From the NCBI RefSeq assembly GCF_002813425.1, contig NZ_PHUL01000001.1, positions 2,046,001-2,110,000 on the forward strand: a stretch of DNA of 64,000 nt, read 5' to 3'. The notes under the pieces were generated by a model that saw nothing but the letters and a program-made list of their open reading frames with translations, was not told the origin of the DNA and did no database searches. Source of the DNA: Cellulophaga sp. RHA19 (GTDB lineage Bacteria; Bacteroidota; Bacteroidia; Flavobacteriales; Flavobacteriaceae). Position 1 is the stretch's first letter. Every line of letters begins with the position of its first letter. This document shows positions 6,641 to 16,951 of the stretch, piece after piece. A program made the translations under genes and the position numbers.

Positions 6641-7330
6641 ATGAATAAAATTATAATAGTATTGTTTCTTTTTATTTGCAATGTTACGCTTGCGCAAAGC
6701 TTAAATATTACAAGTAAACAACTAAGTGAAAAAGAAATTGATTCTGTTTTTACAACTAATGTTAAAGATAAGCTTCAAATAAATTTTCCTATTTATAGAA
6801 TTTATCAATTTAATGATAAAATAGGGACGCATTTTATTGTAATGACTGAGAATGAAACGGAATGTGAAGAGTTAGATAAATGTTTTAAGACCCTAAAAGG
6901 GTATTGTTTTTTGCTTAAGAACGATGATTTTAAGCTAAAATGGACTTTTAAAGATTACATACTACCTGATACATATGAATATACAATTTCTCATTGGACA
7001 AAGTACTTTAAAATAGATGATTATAACAAAGATGGTGTTGTAGATCCAATTGTTGTTTATGGTACCAAAGGTATGAATGATAATGATGATGGAAGAATAA
7101 AAATATTGATATACTATAAAGGTGAAAAAATAGCAGTAAGACACCAAAACGGAGTACATGACAATGAAAGAAATACACAAGTAGATAAAAAGTTTTACAC
7201 TTTACCATTAGAAATACAAGCCCAAGTAAAAACTATTATAGAAAATATAGAGGAAAATAATCACGGCATTTTTCCTGCTGGTTGGGAACAGGCTATGAAA
7301 AATAAGGAAACTAAGTTTGATGAAAATTGA
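6641..7330 (+). CDS. Secreted protein with an EF-hand-like loop, possibly M949_RS01915-type
   Basis: A signal peptide (MNKIIIVLFLFICNVTLAQ) precedes a 210-residue domain. In its middle is DDYNKDGVVDPIVVYG, an acidic loop of the kind that binds calcium in EF-hand, dockerin and VCBS/FG-GAP proteins. The C-terminal half (RIKILIYYKGEKIAVRHQNG) resembles a Bacteroidota family named after Riemerella M949_RS01915, annotated as surface-polysaccharide related. I make that assignment from memory and hold it loosely. It is followed by a hairpin terminator at 7393-7424. Confidence 0.65.
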   Translation: MNKIIIVLFLFICNVTLAQSLNITSKQLSEKEIDSVFTTNVKDKLQINFPIYRIYQFNDKIGTHFIVMTENETECEELDKCFKTLKGYCFLLKNDDFKLKWTFKDYILPDTYEYTISHWTKYFKIDDYNKDGVVDPIVVYGTKGMNDNDDGRIKILIYYKGEKIAVRHQNGVHDNERNTQVDKKFYTLPLEIQAQVKTIIENIEENNHGIFPAGWEQAMKNKETKFDEN

Positions 7331-7392
7331 AAAAAGGAATTTATAATGAGTTTTATATTTAGAGTTATTTATAATTAAGTTTATAGTAACAG

Positions 7393-7424
7393 AAAAGGCT
7401 TTATACCATTCACTAAAGCCTTTT
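7393..7424 (+). terminator. Hairpin terminator
   Basis: A 10-bp perfect stem (AAAAGGCTTT / AAAGCCTTTT) with a 12-base loop lies downstream of the gene ending at 7330. The T-rich side of the stem supplies the T run. Confidence 0.65.
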
Positions 7425-7549
7425 ATACTATTTATAGTCTTATACTAGTTTATTTAAGTAGCTCTATGCCTTTTTTATTACGCCATCAATTTATTTTTAA
7501 GCTTCACAAAATAAAACCAATACTAACCTTCTGCTTTAATTTTATAAAA

Positions 7550-8239
7550 ATGAATTCAAAATTGTATTTTCTACTATTTCTTATGTTTACGTCTTGTATT
7601 TCAATCAAGAATAGAGAAAAATTAATGAATATAGACAGTATTGGGTTGACTGCTAATGAATTGAAATTAAACGGATATTATTATCAAGAAAAAAGTTATG
7701 AAACCTATCCCTATTACCGAAACGAATATGGTGGTTACAGCCAAGATAAAAATAAAAAATATAATCAAATAAGAATTTTGCCTATTGTATTATACCCTGA
7801 TGGAAGTGCCAATAAATTATCATCATTTTCGGGAACGCAAGATAATTCTGCTTTTAACTATGGAATTAAATGCTCTCTTGAAGAGAATAATACAATTGAA
7901 AGCGCATACGAACATTTTGAATGTTATTTAAAAAATAGACCAGAAGACAATTATATTTTTATAAATAAAAAAGCTGAAATTTGGAGTCAAGGCGTTTTTA
8001 AAACAGATGAAAACAAAATTGTTCTGCAGATATTTTACAATTCAAGAGGAAATTACTATTTGTATGAAGAATCCGGAAAAATTATTAATGATACTACTTT
8101 CATCTTAAATAAAGCGAAAGACTTTGAGACAGGAAAAGAATTTGAAATTAATAAAAAATATATGTTTAAGGCAATGAGAGATATGCCTAAAATTGAAAGC
8201 TATATTTTGAAAAACAAAAATAAGTTTGATAAAAACTAA
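7550..8239 (+). CDS. Uncharacterised lipoprotein
   Basis: An upstream in-frame start exists at 7466, but the ATG at 7550 gives a clean lipoprotein signal (MNSKLYFLLFLMFTSC), so it is preferred; the product is 229 residues. The mature protein is rich in Tyr, Asn and Lys. It contains IRILPIVLYPDGS and a repeated GNYYLYEESGKI pattern suggestive of a beta-strand-rich fold. No family is recognised. The gene stands alone between noncoding gaps. Confidence 0.65.
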   Translation: MNSKLYFLLFLMFTSCISIKNREKLMNIDSIGLTANELKLNGYYYQEKSYETYPYYRNEYGGYSQDKNKKYNQIRILPIVLYPDGSANKLSSFSGTQDNSAFNYGIKCSLEENNTIESAYEHFECYLKNRPEDNYIFINKKAEIWSQGVFKTDENKIVLQIFYNSRGNYYLYEESGKIINDTTFILNKAKDFETGKEFEINKKYMFKAMRDMPKIESYILKNKNKFDKN

Positions 8240-8438
8240 TGTTAACAAACTAAAAATAAAGCCAATTGTCTACACAACCTAAACATAATACTGATTTTAG
8301 TGCAAAACGGAAAAGTTCTTATACATTTACAAAATTGTTAGATTTTAAAACCAATACTTTGGCAAGCTTTTAGAACATTAAAAGCATTGTATTTTAAATA
8401 TTAAAGTGTCAATGGTGGGTAATACAAAAACAATAAAA

Positions 8439-8927
8439 ATGGAAAAGTATATAAAGCGACTAGAAGAGAATACAAGTGCATTACTTAAAACTGTAAAAGG
8501 GTATTCAGTTGATAAACTCACTGTAAAACAAGGCGAAGAGTGGAGCGTGTTAGAGATTTTAGAACACATTTATATAACAGACAAGGTTATTTGTGGTATT
8601 GTTCTTAAACCATCAGATAAGGAATCGATAACTAAAGAGCTATTTGGGCAAAATAAGTTAGAAAATATTTTAGTGCACCAAAGAGAAATAAAAATTAAAT
8701 CACCAAATATACTTCAGCCAAAAGGTAACTTTAAGAACCTTTCAGAATTTAATTCAGCTTTTACCCATTTAAGAGAGTCTTTAAAAGAGGATATCAAAGC
8801 AGAGAAACTTATTGTTGATAACAGAATCCATAATCACCCTTTTCTAGGAGAAATGACAATAACAGACTGGTTAAATTTTATATTATTTCATACAGAAAGA
8901 CATTTAAAGCAAATTGAAGAAAAATAA
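8439..8927 (+). CDS. DinB/DfsB-like four-helix metalloprotein
   Basis: The ATG at 8439 gives 162 residues; the frame is open back to 8406. The protein fits the DinB-like four-helix bundle: a first conserved His in LEILEHIYITD and the C-terminal pair HTERH (H-x3-H) in FILFHTERHLKQIEE, together the usual three-His metal site. The motif WSVLEILEHI is typical of the family. Members are thiol S-transferases (mycothiol- or bacillithiol-dependent) or stress proteins, but the thiol cofactor and substrate here are unknown. It sits 20 bases before a lipoprotein gene on the same strand. Confidence 0.75.
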   Translation: MEKYIKRLEENTSALLKTVKGYSVDKLTVKQGEEWSVLEILEHIYITDKVICGIVLKPSDKESITKELFGQNKLENILVHQREIKIKSPNILQPKGNFKNLSEFNSAFTHLRESLKEDIKAEKLIVDNRIHNHPFLGEMTITDWLNFILFHTERHLKQIEEK

Positions 8928-8947
8928 GTACTTGTCACAAAAAAAAT

Positions 8948-9682
8948 ATGAAGAAAAACGGTATATTAATTTTGTTAGGAGTAATAATTATGGGTTGCTC
9001 ACCAAAAATCAGGAATACTATTTCTAATTCAACATTTAAACCATTAGATTCAAAGTCAGAAATTATAGTTTTAGATAGCACAGAAAGTATATTAGGCTCA
9101 ATGCTAATTGGAACTTTTAAAATTGGAGATTCTGGTTTTACATCAGATTGTGGTTATAATAAAGTTATAAATGACGCTAAAGCTCAGGCAAGAAAATTTG
9201 GAGGGAACATTATTCAAATAACAGAATTAAAGAGGCCAAAAAAATGGGGTAGTACTTGTTATCGTATAAAAGGAAATATCTTAAGAAACTTTGATGAAAA
9301 AGTTATTTCAGAACTTAAATCTATATCAAAAAAGAATAATAAATCTCGACTTCCAAAAGGTGCTGATTATGCCAAAGTGTATATTTATAGACCTAAAATG
9401 ATAACAGGTAGTTTTATAGGGTATAAAGTTAGAATGGACACAGATTCTATTGTTTGTAGAGCTAGAAATGGAGAAAAATGCGAATTAAAAATATATGATT
9501 TTGGAAAGCATACCTTTTGGGCTAAAACAGAATCTACGGATTCTGTTACTATTGATATAAAAAAAGGAAAAGAATATTTTATTAGATGTGCAATGAACCC
9601 AGGGTTTATTACCGCCAAACCTTATTTAAATGAAATAGAAAGTCATATTGCAATTGAGGAGCTTGAGAAAATGGATAAATAA
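8948..9682 (+). CDS. Lipoprotein with a DUF2846-like domain
   Basis: The 244-residue protein begins with a lipoprotein signal (IIMGCSPK). The N-terminal half has DSGFTSDCGYNKVINDAKAQA, a pattern seen in small Bacteroidota lipoproteins. The C-terminal half fits DUF2846: AKVYIYRPKMITG, then a Gly/Asp-rich strand, KGKEYFIRC and a final EELEKM. Function is unknown; DUF2846 proteins are envelope lipoproteins. The gene is close enough (20 bases) to the DinB-like gene for cotranscription. Confidence 0.7.
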   Translation: MKKNGILILLGVIIMGCSPKIRNTISNSTFKPLDSKSEIIVLDSTESILGSMLIGTFKIGDSGFTSDCGYNKVINDAKAQARKFGGNIIQITELKRPKKWGSTCYRIKGNILRNFDEKVISELKSISKKNNKSRLPKGADYAKVYIYRPKMITGSFIGYKVRMDTDSIVCRARNGEKCELKIYDFGKHTFWAKTESTDSVTIDIKKGKEYFIRCAMNPGFITAKPYLNEIESHIAIEELEKMDK

Positions 9683-9878
9683 AATTACTTAAACTTAAGT
9701 ATAGGGTTAATAAAAACGAATTTTAAATAATAGCAAACCTTTTGCAGTGTACAATTGTTTCTAATTTAACCACTAATGTTAAGTATATGGACTACATTAT
9801 TCATAGATATTCACTACATTTGAGATGTTGATTGTATGCGAAAATCGTTATCACTTATATCAAACTAAATATACTTAG

Positions 9879-10322
9879 ATGAATAGACAGTTGAGCAAAA
9901 GTATTTTTTTATCCTATATATTAGGAGCTCCTATTGTGTTACTTACAGTAATTACAACTATTTTAATACCTGTTATTTATGTAGGTAAAGGCTTAAGCTC
10001 AATGTCTATAGTTTTAGGTAGTGGCTTTCAAACAATTGGGTTTGTTTTGGCGTTTTTAGTAGCATTTTGGTTAGGAGGAAAACTAGCTGATACAAATATA
10101 AAAAACAACAATCTATTAATTTCAACTTCATTTAAATACTCTGTATTAGTGAATTTAATAATTTGGATTGTTTTTTGTTTAATTGTTGGTCAGTCTACAG
10201 GTAATTCTTATTTTTTATTTACACCTCCTGCAATTATAGCCGTTATTGTAAGTACAACAATTACAACATTTACAATTGGACTTCTTATTTCTTACCTAAT
10301 TAAAAAAATTAACAACTTGTAA
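9879..10322 (+). CDS. Uncharacterised four-helix membrane protein
   Basis: The 147-residue protein has four hydrophobic segments (about residues 9-30, 42-65, 84-107 and 116-140) and few polar loops, so it is integral to the inner membrane. I see no transport or catalytic motif. The intergenic region before it carries TACATTTG at 9815-9822, which fits the flavobacterial -7 element TAnnTTTG, but no TTG at the right distance. Confidence 0.65.
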   Translation: MNRQLSKSIFLSYILGAPIVLLTVITTILIPVIYVGKGLSSMSIVLGSGFQTIGFVLAFLVAFWLGGKLADTNIKNNNLLISTSFKYSVLVNLIIWIVFCLIVGQSTGNSYFLFTPPAIIAVIVSTTITTFTIGLLISYLIKKINNL

Positions 10323-10435
10323 TAAACACAGTGTTTTTAATTTATTAAATAATGTAATTAGTATAGCTTAAAGTCTGATAATGTTACACATATAAAAACT
10401 TTGTAATAAGATTTTGTATTCTATAACACATCAAC

Positions 10436-11281
10436 CTATATAAAAACAATAGTCTTATTATTAAATACCATTGTTTTGCGTTCTATATGTAATTTTACAC
10501 CTCTTGCCAATACAATTTTTTCTAAATCTCTACCTTTTGCAATTAAATCTGTAATGCTGTGTGTATGAGATACCGTAGTAACATCTTGTTCAATGATAGG
10601 TCCTTCGTCTAAATCTGCTGTTACATAGTGGCTTGTTGCACCAATAATTTTAACACCTCTTTTATAGGCTGCGTGGTACGGTTTTGCACCTGCAAATGCT
10701 GGTAAAAAAGAGTGGTGTATGTTTATTATTTTGTTAGGGTATTGGTCTATTACAGTCTGACTAACAATTTGCATATACCTAGCTAAAACAATAAAATCTA
10801 CATTGTATTCTGCTAGTAGAGCCAATTGTTTTTCTTCGGCTTCTATTTTAGTTGCTTTGGTTACTGGTATATGGTAAAACGGAATATTAAATTGGTTAGC
10901 AATACTTTTTGCTTTATCGTGGTTGCTAATAATTAAAGGGATGTCTACAGCTAATTCTCCAGAGCTATGTCTACTTAATAAGTCATACAAACAATGATCA
11001 TACTTACTAACAAAAATGGCCATTTTAGGTATAGTAACCTCTTTATGTACCTCCCATTTCATTTGGTAAGTAGGTGCTAAAGTTTTAAAGCCATTATTAA
11101 AGTCTTCTAGGGATAGCGTGTTGCCAAACTCACTTTCTAATCGCATAAAAAAAGTAGCACTTTCTTTATCTACGTATTGGTCTATGTATACAATATTTCC
11201 GCCTTTGGTATGTATAAAATTGGTTACAGTGCATATAATACCTGCTTGGTCTGGGCAGTTAATAAGTATAGTTAGCTTCAT
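10436..11281 (-). CDS. purU: Formyltetrahydrofolate deformylase
   Basis: PurU hydrolyses 10-formyl-tetrahydrofolate to formate and tetrahydrofolate, balancing one-carbon pools. The 281-residue length is normal. An N-terminal ACT domain (about residues 1-80; starts MKLTILINCPDQAGIICTV) senses effectors such as glycine or methionine in known members. The formyltransferase-type catalytic domain has INIHHSFLPAFAGA with the Asn and His of the active site, and DLDEGPIIEQ with the Asp. It is divergent from icmF; both start within 145 bases of each other. Confidence 0.95.
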   Translation of the reverse strand: MKLTILINCPDQAGIICTVTNFIHTKGGNIVYIDQYVDKESATFFMRLESEFGNTLSLEDFNNGFKTLAPTYQMKWEVHKEVTIPKMAIFVSKYDHCLYDLLSRHSSGELAVDIPLIISNHDKAKSIANQFNIPFYHIPVTKATKIEAEEKQLALLAEYNVDFIVLARYMQIVSQTVIDQYPNKIINIHHSFLPAFAGAKPYHAAYKRGVKIIGATSHYVTADLDEGPIIEQDVTTVSHTHSITDLIAKGRDLEKIVLARGVKLHIERKTMVFNNKTIVFI

Positions 11282-11378
11282 AAATAATAAAATTAAGCTA
11301 ACTAATTTAGGGTATTATCAAATAAGCACCCTAGCTTTCTTATATTTTTATAATATTGAATGTTTTTAGTGTAGATTT

Positions 11379-11400
11379 TTGCAATTTTCGTAAATTGCAA
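11379..11400. promoter_or_regulatory. Perfect 9-4-9 dyad upstream of icmF
   Basis: TTGCAATTT and AAATTGCAA face each other across TCGT, ending 25 bases before the icmF start codon. This is the size and symmetry of a dimeric repressor operator. It could also fold as a weak hairpin in the leader. Confidence 0.45.
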
Positions 11401-11425
11401 GTCTAAAATTAGCTATTTAATACGA

Positions 11426-14400
11426 ATGGAACAACAGAAACCGTATACCCCAAAAAATAAAATAAGAATTGTTACAGCAGCGGCTTTGTTTGATGGGCAC
11501 GATGCAGCAATAAATATAATGCGTCGTATAATACAATCTACAGGTGTAGAGGTAATACACTTAGGTCATGACCGTAGTGTTGCAGAGGTAGTAGATTGTG
11601 CTATACAGGAAGATGTAAATGCAATAGCAATAACATCATACCAAGGTGGGCATAACGAGTATTTTAAATATATGTATGATTTGCTTCAGGAGCGTGGAGC
11701 AACGCACATAAAAATATTTGGCGGCGGTGGCGGCGTAATTTTACCAGAAGAAATTAAGGAATTAATGGATCATGGTATTACTAAAATCTATGCACCAGAT
11801 GATGGTCGTAAATTAGGCTTACAGGGTATGATTAATGATTTGGTAGAGAAGAGTGATTTTCCTGTGCCTGCATTAAAATTACCAGAAAATACAACGGTAT
11901 CTAAATCGATAAAAAATAAAGATATAAATACCATTGCGCGTTTAATTAGTCTTGCAGAAAACAGACATGAAGAGTTTGTAGAGTACTTTTCTAAAGTTGA
12001 AAAGCCGACTAAAAATGTACCTGTACTTGGTATAACTGGTACTGGTGGTGCTGGTAAATCTAGTTTGGTAGATGAGTTGGTAAGGCGTTTTTTATTAGAT
12101 TTTCCTGATAAAAAAATAGGATTAGTTTCTGTAGATCCGTCTAAAAGAAAAACTGGTGGAGCACTATTAGGTGACCGTATACGTATGAATGCTATTAACG
12201 ATGATCGTGTTTATATGCGTTCTTTAGCAACAAGGCAATCTAACCTTGCGCTGTCTAAATATGTAGAGGAAGCAGTAGAAGTTTTAAAAGCTGCAGAATA
12301 CGATTTAATTGTATTAGAAACATCTGGTATTGGTCAGTCTGATACAGAAATTATAGAACACAGTAACGTATCTCTTTATGTGATGACACCAGAATTTGGT
12401 GCCGCTACACAGTTAGAAAAGATTGATATGTTAGATTTTGCAGATTTAGTAGCTATTAATAAGTTTGATAAGCGTGGTGCTTTAGATGCAATTAGAGATG
12501 TAAAAAAACAATATATGCGTAACCATAATTTATGGGATACGCCACAAGAAGATATGCCAATTTTTGGTACAATGGCTAGCCAGTTTAACGATCCTGGGAT
12601 GAACAAGTTGTACACCAGAATTATGGAAACATTGGTAGAAAAAGCTAATGCAGATTTAAAATCTACTTTTAAATTTGGAAACGAGATAGAGGAAAAGGTT
12701 TTTGTTATACCACCAGCTCGTACACGTTATTTATCAGAAATTGCAGAAAATAATAGAGGTTATGATGCTACTGTAGTAACGCAAACCAAAGTTGCACAAC
12801 GTTTATACGGAGTGTATCAAACGATATTATCAGTTTCTAATACAACTAAAACTGAAGCTGCTTTATTACTTAAAAATGGTTTAGATATAGTTGCCATTTT
12901 AGAAGGTGTAAAAGAGGCAGCAGACAAAGACTTTTTAGACTTGCTTTTTAAGGAGTTTGATAGGGTTAAAATGAATTTAGATCCTTACAACTGGGAAGTT
13001 ATTATTACTTGGGATGCCAAAGTAAATAAATACAAGCAACCTGTTTATAGTTTTAAAGTAAGAGATAAAGAAATTAAGATAGACACGCATACAGAGTCGT
13101 TATCTCATTCACAAATACCAAAAGTTGCTTTACCTAAGTACCAAGCTTGGGGAGATATTTTAGGTTGGTGCTTGCAAGAAAATGTTCCTGGAGAATTCCC
13201 GTATGCATCAGGTTTATACCCGTTTAAAAGAACAGGTGAAGACCCAACGCGTATGTTTGCTGGTGAAGGCGGACCAGAACGTACCAACAGACGTTTTCAT
13301 TACGTAAGTTTAGGTATGCCTGCAAAAAGGCTTTCCACTGCTTTTGATTCGGTTACTTTATACGGTAACGATCCAGACCACAGACCAGATATTTATGGTA
13401 AAATTGGTAACGCAGGGGTTTCTATATGTTGTTTAGACGATGCTAAAAAATTATACTCTGGGTTTGATTTAAGTCATCCTATGACATCAGTTTCTATGAC
13501 CATTAATGGTCCGGCTCCTATGTTATTAGGTTTCTTTATGAACGCCGCAATAGATCAAAATTGTGAAAAGTATATCAAAGAAAATGGCTTAGAAGCACAG
13601 GTTGAAGCTAAGTTTAAAGAAGTATATGACAGTAAAGGGTTAGAGAGACCAGTTTATAACGGGGATTTACCAGAAGGTAATGACGGTTTAGGTCTTATGT
13701 TACTGGGTTTAACTGGTGATATGGTTTTACCTGCAAATGTATATGCAGAAATAAAAGCAACTACTTTAGCGCAAGTACGTGGTACAGTACAAGCAGATAT
13801 TTTAAAAGAAGACCAAGCGCAAAATACGTGTATATTTTCAACAGAATTTGCGTTACGTTTAATGGGAGATGTACAGGAGTATTTTATAGAAAAGCAAGTA
13901 AGAAACTTTTATTCGGTTTCTATATCTGGTTATCATATTGCAGAGGCTGGTGCAAATCCAATAACACAATTAGCATTTACACTAGCAAATGGCTTTACGT
14001 ATGTAGAGTATTACTTAAGTAGGGGTATGGATATTAATAAGTTTGGTCCAAACTTATCATTTTTCTTCTCTAACGGTATAGATCCAGAATATGCTGTAAT
14101 TGGTAGAGTTGCACGTAAAATATGGGCAAAAGCACTAAAATTAAAGTATGGTGCAGACCCAAGAGCGCAAATGCTTAAATATCATATACAAACATCTGGT
14201 CGTAGTTTACACGCACAGGAGATAGATTTTAACGATATTAGAACAACATTACAGGCATTGTACGCTATAAATGATAACTGTAACTCATTACACACAAATG
14301 CTTATGATGAGGCTATTACTACACCTACAGAAGAATCTGTTAGGCGTGCAATGGCAATACAATTAATTATTAATAAAGAATTAGGTTTAGCTAAAAACGA

Positions 14401-14875
14401 AAACCCAATTCAAGGTGCTTTTATAATTGAAGAGTTAACAGAACTTGTAGAAGAAGCTGTTTTATTAGAGTTTGATAGAATTACAGAACGTGGTGGTGTT
14501 TTAGGTGCAATGGAAACTATGTACCAAAGATCTAAAATACAAGAAGAGAGTTTGTATTATGAAACATTAAAACACACAGGAGAGTTTCCTATAATTGGTG
14601 TAAATACATTTTTAAGTTCTAAAGGATCGCCAACAGTATTACCAGCAGAGGTTATACGTGCTACAGAAGAAGAGAAACTAGCACAGATTGATACTCTAAA
14701 AAGTGTACAAGGGAGAGCTGCAAATGCAGAGGAATTATTAGAAGACTTGCAACAAGCCGCTGTTAAAAATGAGAATATTTTTGAAAAGCTAATGGAGGTA
14801 TCTAAAGTATGTACATTAGGGCAAATAACAAGTTCACTTTTCCAGGTAGGAGGGCAGTACCGTAGAAATATGTAA
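11426..14875 (+). CDS. icmF: Fused isobutyryl-CoA mutase with GTPase chaperone domain
   Basis: The 1149-residue protein joins three parts: an N-terminal cobalamin-binding domain (D23-x-H25, the cobalt ligand His, in ALFDGHDAA), a MeaB-like G-protein chaperone domain (P-loop [12 protein letters not shown] from residue 202), and a C-terminal mutase barrel. The fused order is that of IcmF. In methylmalonyl-CoA mutase the substrate pocket has a Tyr in RQYAG and an Arg in VRNTY; here the equivalents are F611 in RMFAG and Q799 in AQNTC. The Phe/Gln pair is the known IcmF signature and predicts isobutyryl-CoA to n-butyryl-CoA isomerisation with adenosylcobalamin. Monocistronic, with a terminator at 14913-14950. 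Confidence 0.92.
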   Translation: MEQQKPYTPKNKIRIVTAAALFDGHDAAINIMRRIIQSTGVEVIHLGHDRSVAEVVDCAIQEDVNAIAITSYQGGHNEYFKYMYDLLQERGATHIKIFGGGGGVILPEEIKELMDHGITKIYAPDDGRKLGLQGMINDLVEKSDFPVPALKLPENTTVSKSIKNKDINTIARLISLAENRHEEFVEYFSKVEKPTKNVPVLGITGTGGAGKSSLVDELVRRFLLDFPDKKIGLVSVDPSKRKTGGALLGDRIRMNAINDDRVYMRSLATRQSNLALSKYVEEAVEVLKAAEYDLIVLETSGIGQSDTEIIEHSNVSLYVMTPEFGAATQLEKIDMLDFADLVAINKFDKRGALDAIRDVKKQYMRNHNLWDTPQEDMPIFGTMASQFNDPGMNKLYTRIMETLVEKANADLKSTFKFGNEIEEKVFVIPPARTRYLSEIAENNRGYDATVVTQTKVAQRLYGVYQTILSVSNTTKTEAALLLKNGLDIVAILEGVKEAADKDFLDLLFKEFDRVKMNLDPYNWEVIITWDAKVNKYKQPVYSFKVRDKEIKIDTHTESLSHSQIPKVALPKYQAWGDILGWCLQENVPGEFPYASGLYPFKRTGEDPTRMFAGEGGPERTNRRFHYVSLGMPAKRLSTAFDSVTLYGNDPDHRPDIYGKIGNAGVSICCLDDAKKLYSGFDLSHPMTSVSMTINGPAPMLLGFFMNAAIDQNCEKYIKENGLEAQVEAKFKEVYDSKGLERPVYNGDLPEGNDGLGLMLLGLTGDMVLPANVYAEIKATTLAQVRGTVQADILKEDQAQNTCIFSTEFALRLMGDVQEYFIEKQVRNFYSVSISGYHIAEAGANPITQLAFTLANGFTYVEYYLSRGMDINKFGPNLSFFFSNGIDPEYAVIGRVARKIWAKALKLKYGADPRAQMLKYHIQTSGRSLHAQEIDFNDIRTTLQALYAINDNCNSLHTNAYDEAITTPTEESVRRAMAIQLIINKELGLAKNENPIQGAFIIEELTELVEEAVLLEFDRITERGGVLGAMETMYQRSKIQEESLYYETLKHTGEFPIIGVNTFLSSKGSPTVLPAEVIRATEEEKLAQIDTLKSVQGRAANAEELLEDLQQAAVKNENIFEKLMEVSKVCTLGQITSSLFQVGGQYRRNM

Positions 14876-14912
14876 ACGCAATTAGAACAAAATTTATAGA
14901 GTATTATAAAGT

Positions 14913-14950
14913 AAAAAATCACCTAATGTAATTTTAGGTGATTTTTTTTA
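14913..14950. terminator. Bidirectional terminator between convergent genes
   Basis: A stem of at least 11 bp (AATCACCTAA / TTAGGTGATT plus flanking A/T pairs) with a 7-base loop has T runs on both strands. It serves icmF (+) and the convergent gene at 14968. Confidence 0.85.
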
Positions 14951-14967
14951 TTCTGTAACTATGTGTA

Positions 14968-15357
14968 TTAGCGTAAAGACCTACGCCAGTTTTTGTATGA
15001 TTTTCTAAAGCTTCTAATCTCGGTGCGTAAAAGGTTTAGGTATTCTTGTTCTTTTACACCGTGGTGCTCTAAACCATTACAATAGCTTAAGATGTTTCTG
15101 GTAATAGTATTGATGAATTTAATGCTGTGTAGTTTTGTGTGCTTACAATCGCTACGTTCTGCTTGCTCTATTTGTATAGGCAACAAAATGGCATCTGTAA
15201 GTATAGAGTTGGCCATTATATCTCTTAGGCTACTAGACTTATATAGCTGCAATAAATCTTTATTGTAGCTAAAATAAGAAGCTAGTTCTCTACTAGTGTG
15301 GCAAAGCGATAATGCTTTTTTATAAACCGGTACTGTACTAAGATTTCTATATGGCAT
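14968..15357 (-). CDS. Uncharacterised small helical protein
   Basis: The 129-residue protein is basic and predicted to be almost entirely helical, with a hydrophobic heptad-like pattern (VYKKALSLCHTSRELASYF, then DIMANSILTDAILL) and a highly basic C-terminus (SFRKSYKNWRRSLR). It could be a four-helix bundle of the kind annotated TIGR02436-like, but the match is weak. The basic tail might bind nucleic acid. It is transcribed divergently from the Lrp-type regulator. Confidence 0.65.
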   Translation of the reverse strand: MPYRNLSTVPVYKKALSLCHTSRELASYFSYNKDLLQLYKSSSLRDIMANSILTDAILLPIQIEQAERSDCKHTKLHSIKFINTITRNILSYCNGLEHHGVKEQEYLNLLRTEIRSFRKSYKNWRRSLR

Positions 15358-15471
15358 TGTACTTACTATTATATCATAAAATTACATTCTTATTCTTATT
15401 GTTTTAATTATGAATATAAAGTGATTTTTTATATTTACTTTTGATTCTAAATATTTTAAACAATAAAGGCT

Positions 15472-15924
15472 TTGAATAATAAGATTGATGCAATTAGCTG
15501 GAAAATTCTTAGTTACCTGCAAAAAAATGCAAGAGAATCTTTTGCAAATATTGGTAGGCAAGTAGGCTTATCTGCACCGGCAGTTGCAGAGCGAGTAAAA
15601 AAAATGGAAGACCTTGGTATTATTACAGATTACAAGGCAATGGTGTCTCATACAGAAACCGGTTACCAGTTAAAAGCAATTATTACTTTACGTGCTTTTA
15701 TGGGTAAACTAAAGCCTTTTTTAGAACTGGTTGGTACTTTTGATGAGGTCATAAACTGCTACCGTATAACTGGTAACGAAAATATTATTATGGAAGTTGT
15801 ACTCAGAAATCAATTTCATTTAGAGCAATTTATAGATAGATTAATACAATATGGAGAAGCACGTACACATATTATTTTGTCTGATGTAGTTTCTAATGCT
15901 CCCATTAAAAAAATTGAGGGCTAG
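15472..15924 (+). CDS. Lrp/AsnC-family transcriptional regulator
   Basis: The 150-residue protein has an N-terminal winged helix-turn-helix (IDAISWKILSYLQKNARESFANIGRQVGL) and a C-terminal RAM/AsnC effector domain (about residues 70-145). The start must be the TTG at 15472: an in-frame stop lies at 15457, and the next Met would cut off the DNA-binding helices. Lrp-family proteins bind amino acids and act on amino-acid metabolism genes. The ligand is unknown here. The MscS gene follows after 70 bases. Confidence 0.9.
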   Translation: MNNKIDAISWKILSYLQKNARESFANIGRQVGLSAPAVAERVKKMEDLGIITDYKAMVSHTETGYQLKAIITLRAFMGKLKPFLELVGTFDEVINCYRITGNENIIMEVVLRNQFHLEQFIDRLIQYGEARTHIILSDVVSNAPIKKIEG

Positions 15925-15994
15925 AACACAGGTTTACTAGTAAATTTGTAATTTGCGCCTTTAAATAAAAACATCATTTTTTAGTATAGTTAAA

Positions 15995-16828
15995 ATGCAA
16001 GCAGAAGATTTAGACGTTATTGGAAAATACTTACAGATAGCAACAGATAAAGCGGTGTTTTTTTTGCCACGTATTATTGGTGCAGGTTTAGTTATTTGGA
16101 TAGGCTTTAAACTGGTTAAAAAAGTATTAAAAATGGTTGGTGTTGCCTTAGAAAAAACAGGCATTTCTAAAACACTACGCCCATTTGTATCTTCTTTAGT
16201 TGGAGTACTACTAAAGGGTACAGCTTTATTTATAGCGGCCTCAATTGTTGGTGCAGATTTAACAGGATTAATGGCAATTTTAGCAGCTGTTGGTTTTGCT
16301 GTTGGTATGGCTTTGCAAGGTAGTTTAGGAAATTTTGCCTCTGGTATTTTAATACTTACGTTAAAACCATATAAAATTGATGACTGGATTCAGCTTGAAG
16401 ATAAATTTGGTAGAGTTTCTGAAATAGGAATTTTTAGTACTGATATTATTACTCCAGGAAATAAGGTATTAATTATACCTAACTCTAAAATCACAGATTC
16501 TGTTGTTACTAACTTTTCAGAAAAAGGAATGATTAGGTTAGAGCTTTTGGTAACAATGCCATACTCAGAAAGTTTTCCTAAAGTAGAAAAAATTATTATT
16601 GACGCGTTGTTAGAGCTTCCTAGCGTGTTAAAAGATCCAATTCCGGATATAGGTATACAAACTTTTGATACCCATAGCATACAGTTATTGGTTAGGCCTT
16701 TTGTTAATCCAGATGATTACTGGCCAGTTACCTTTGAGGCTAATAAGGCTATAAAAAACGCTTTTAGTAAGCACGGTATACAAGTAGCTTACTCAGAAGG
16801 TGTAGAAATGGGAGCTATAGGAGATTAA
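15995..16828 (+). CDS. MscS-family mechanosensitive channel
   Basis: The 277-residue protein has N-terminal membrane helices, a pore-lining segment rich in Gly and Ala (GVAVGMALQG-like pattern at about 100-120), and the soluble beta domain beginning LKPYKIDDWI. The string VLIIPNSKITDSVVTNFS is diagnostic of MscS. It opens on membrane tension during osmotic downshock. A second MscS gene lies at 32174-33019. Confidence 0.92.
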   Translation: MQAEDLDVIGKYLQIATDKAVFFLPRIIGAGLVIWIGFKLVKKVLKMVGVALEKTGISKTLRPFVSSLVGVLLKGTALFIAASIVGADLTGLMAILAAVGFAVGMALQGSLGNFASGILILTLKPYKIDDWIQLEDKFGRVSEIGIFSTDIITPGNKVLIIPNSKITDSVVTNFSEKGMIRLELLVTMPYSESFPKVEKIIIDALLELPSVLKDPIPDIGIQTFDTHSIQLLVRPFVNPDDYWPVTFEANKAIKNAFSKHGIQVAYSEGVEMGAIGD

Positions 16829-16951
16829 TTTTTTTTAATAAAGTATTTTCTTTTGGCTAGGTTTTTGATGCTTTATATAGAGTTAAAAACAAATATTAAT
16901 AGTAATTTAGTTTTTAACATCAACTAACTAAAAACCAAAAGACTTTAGCTT

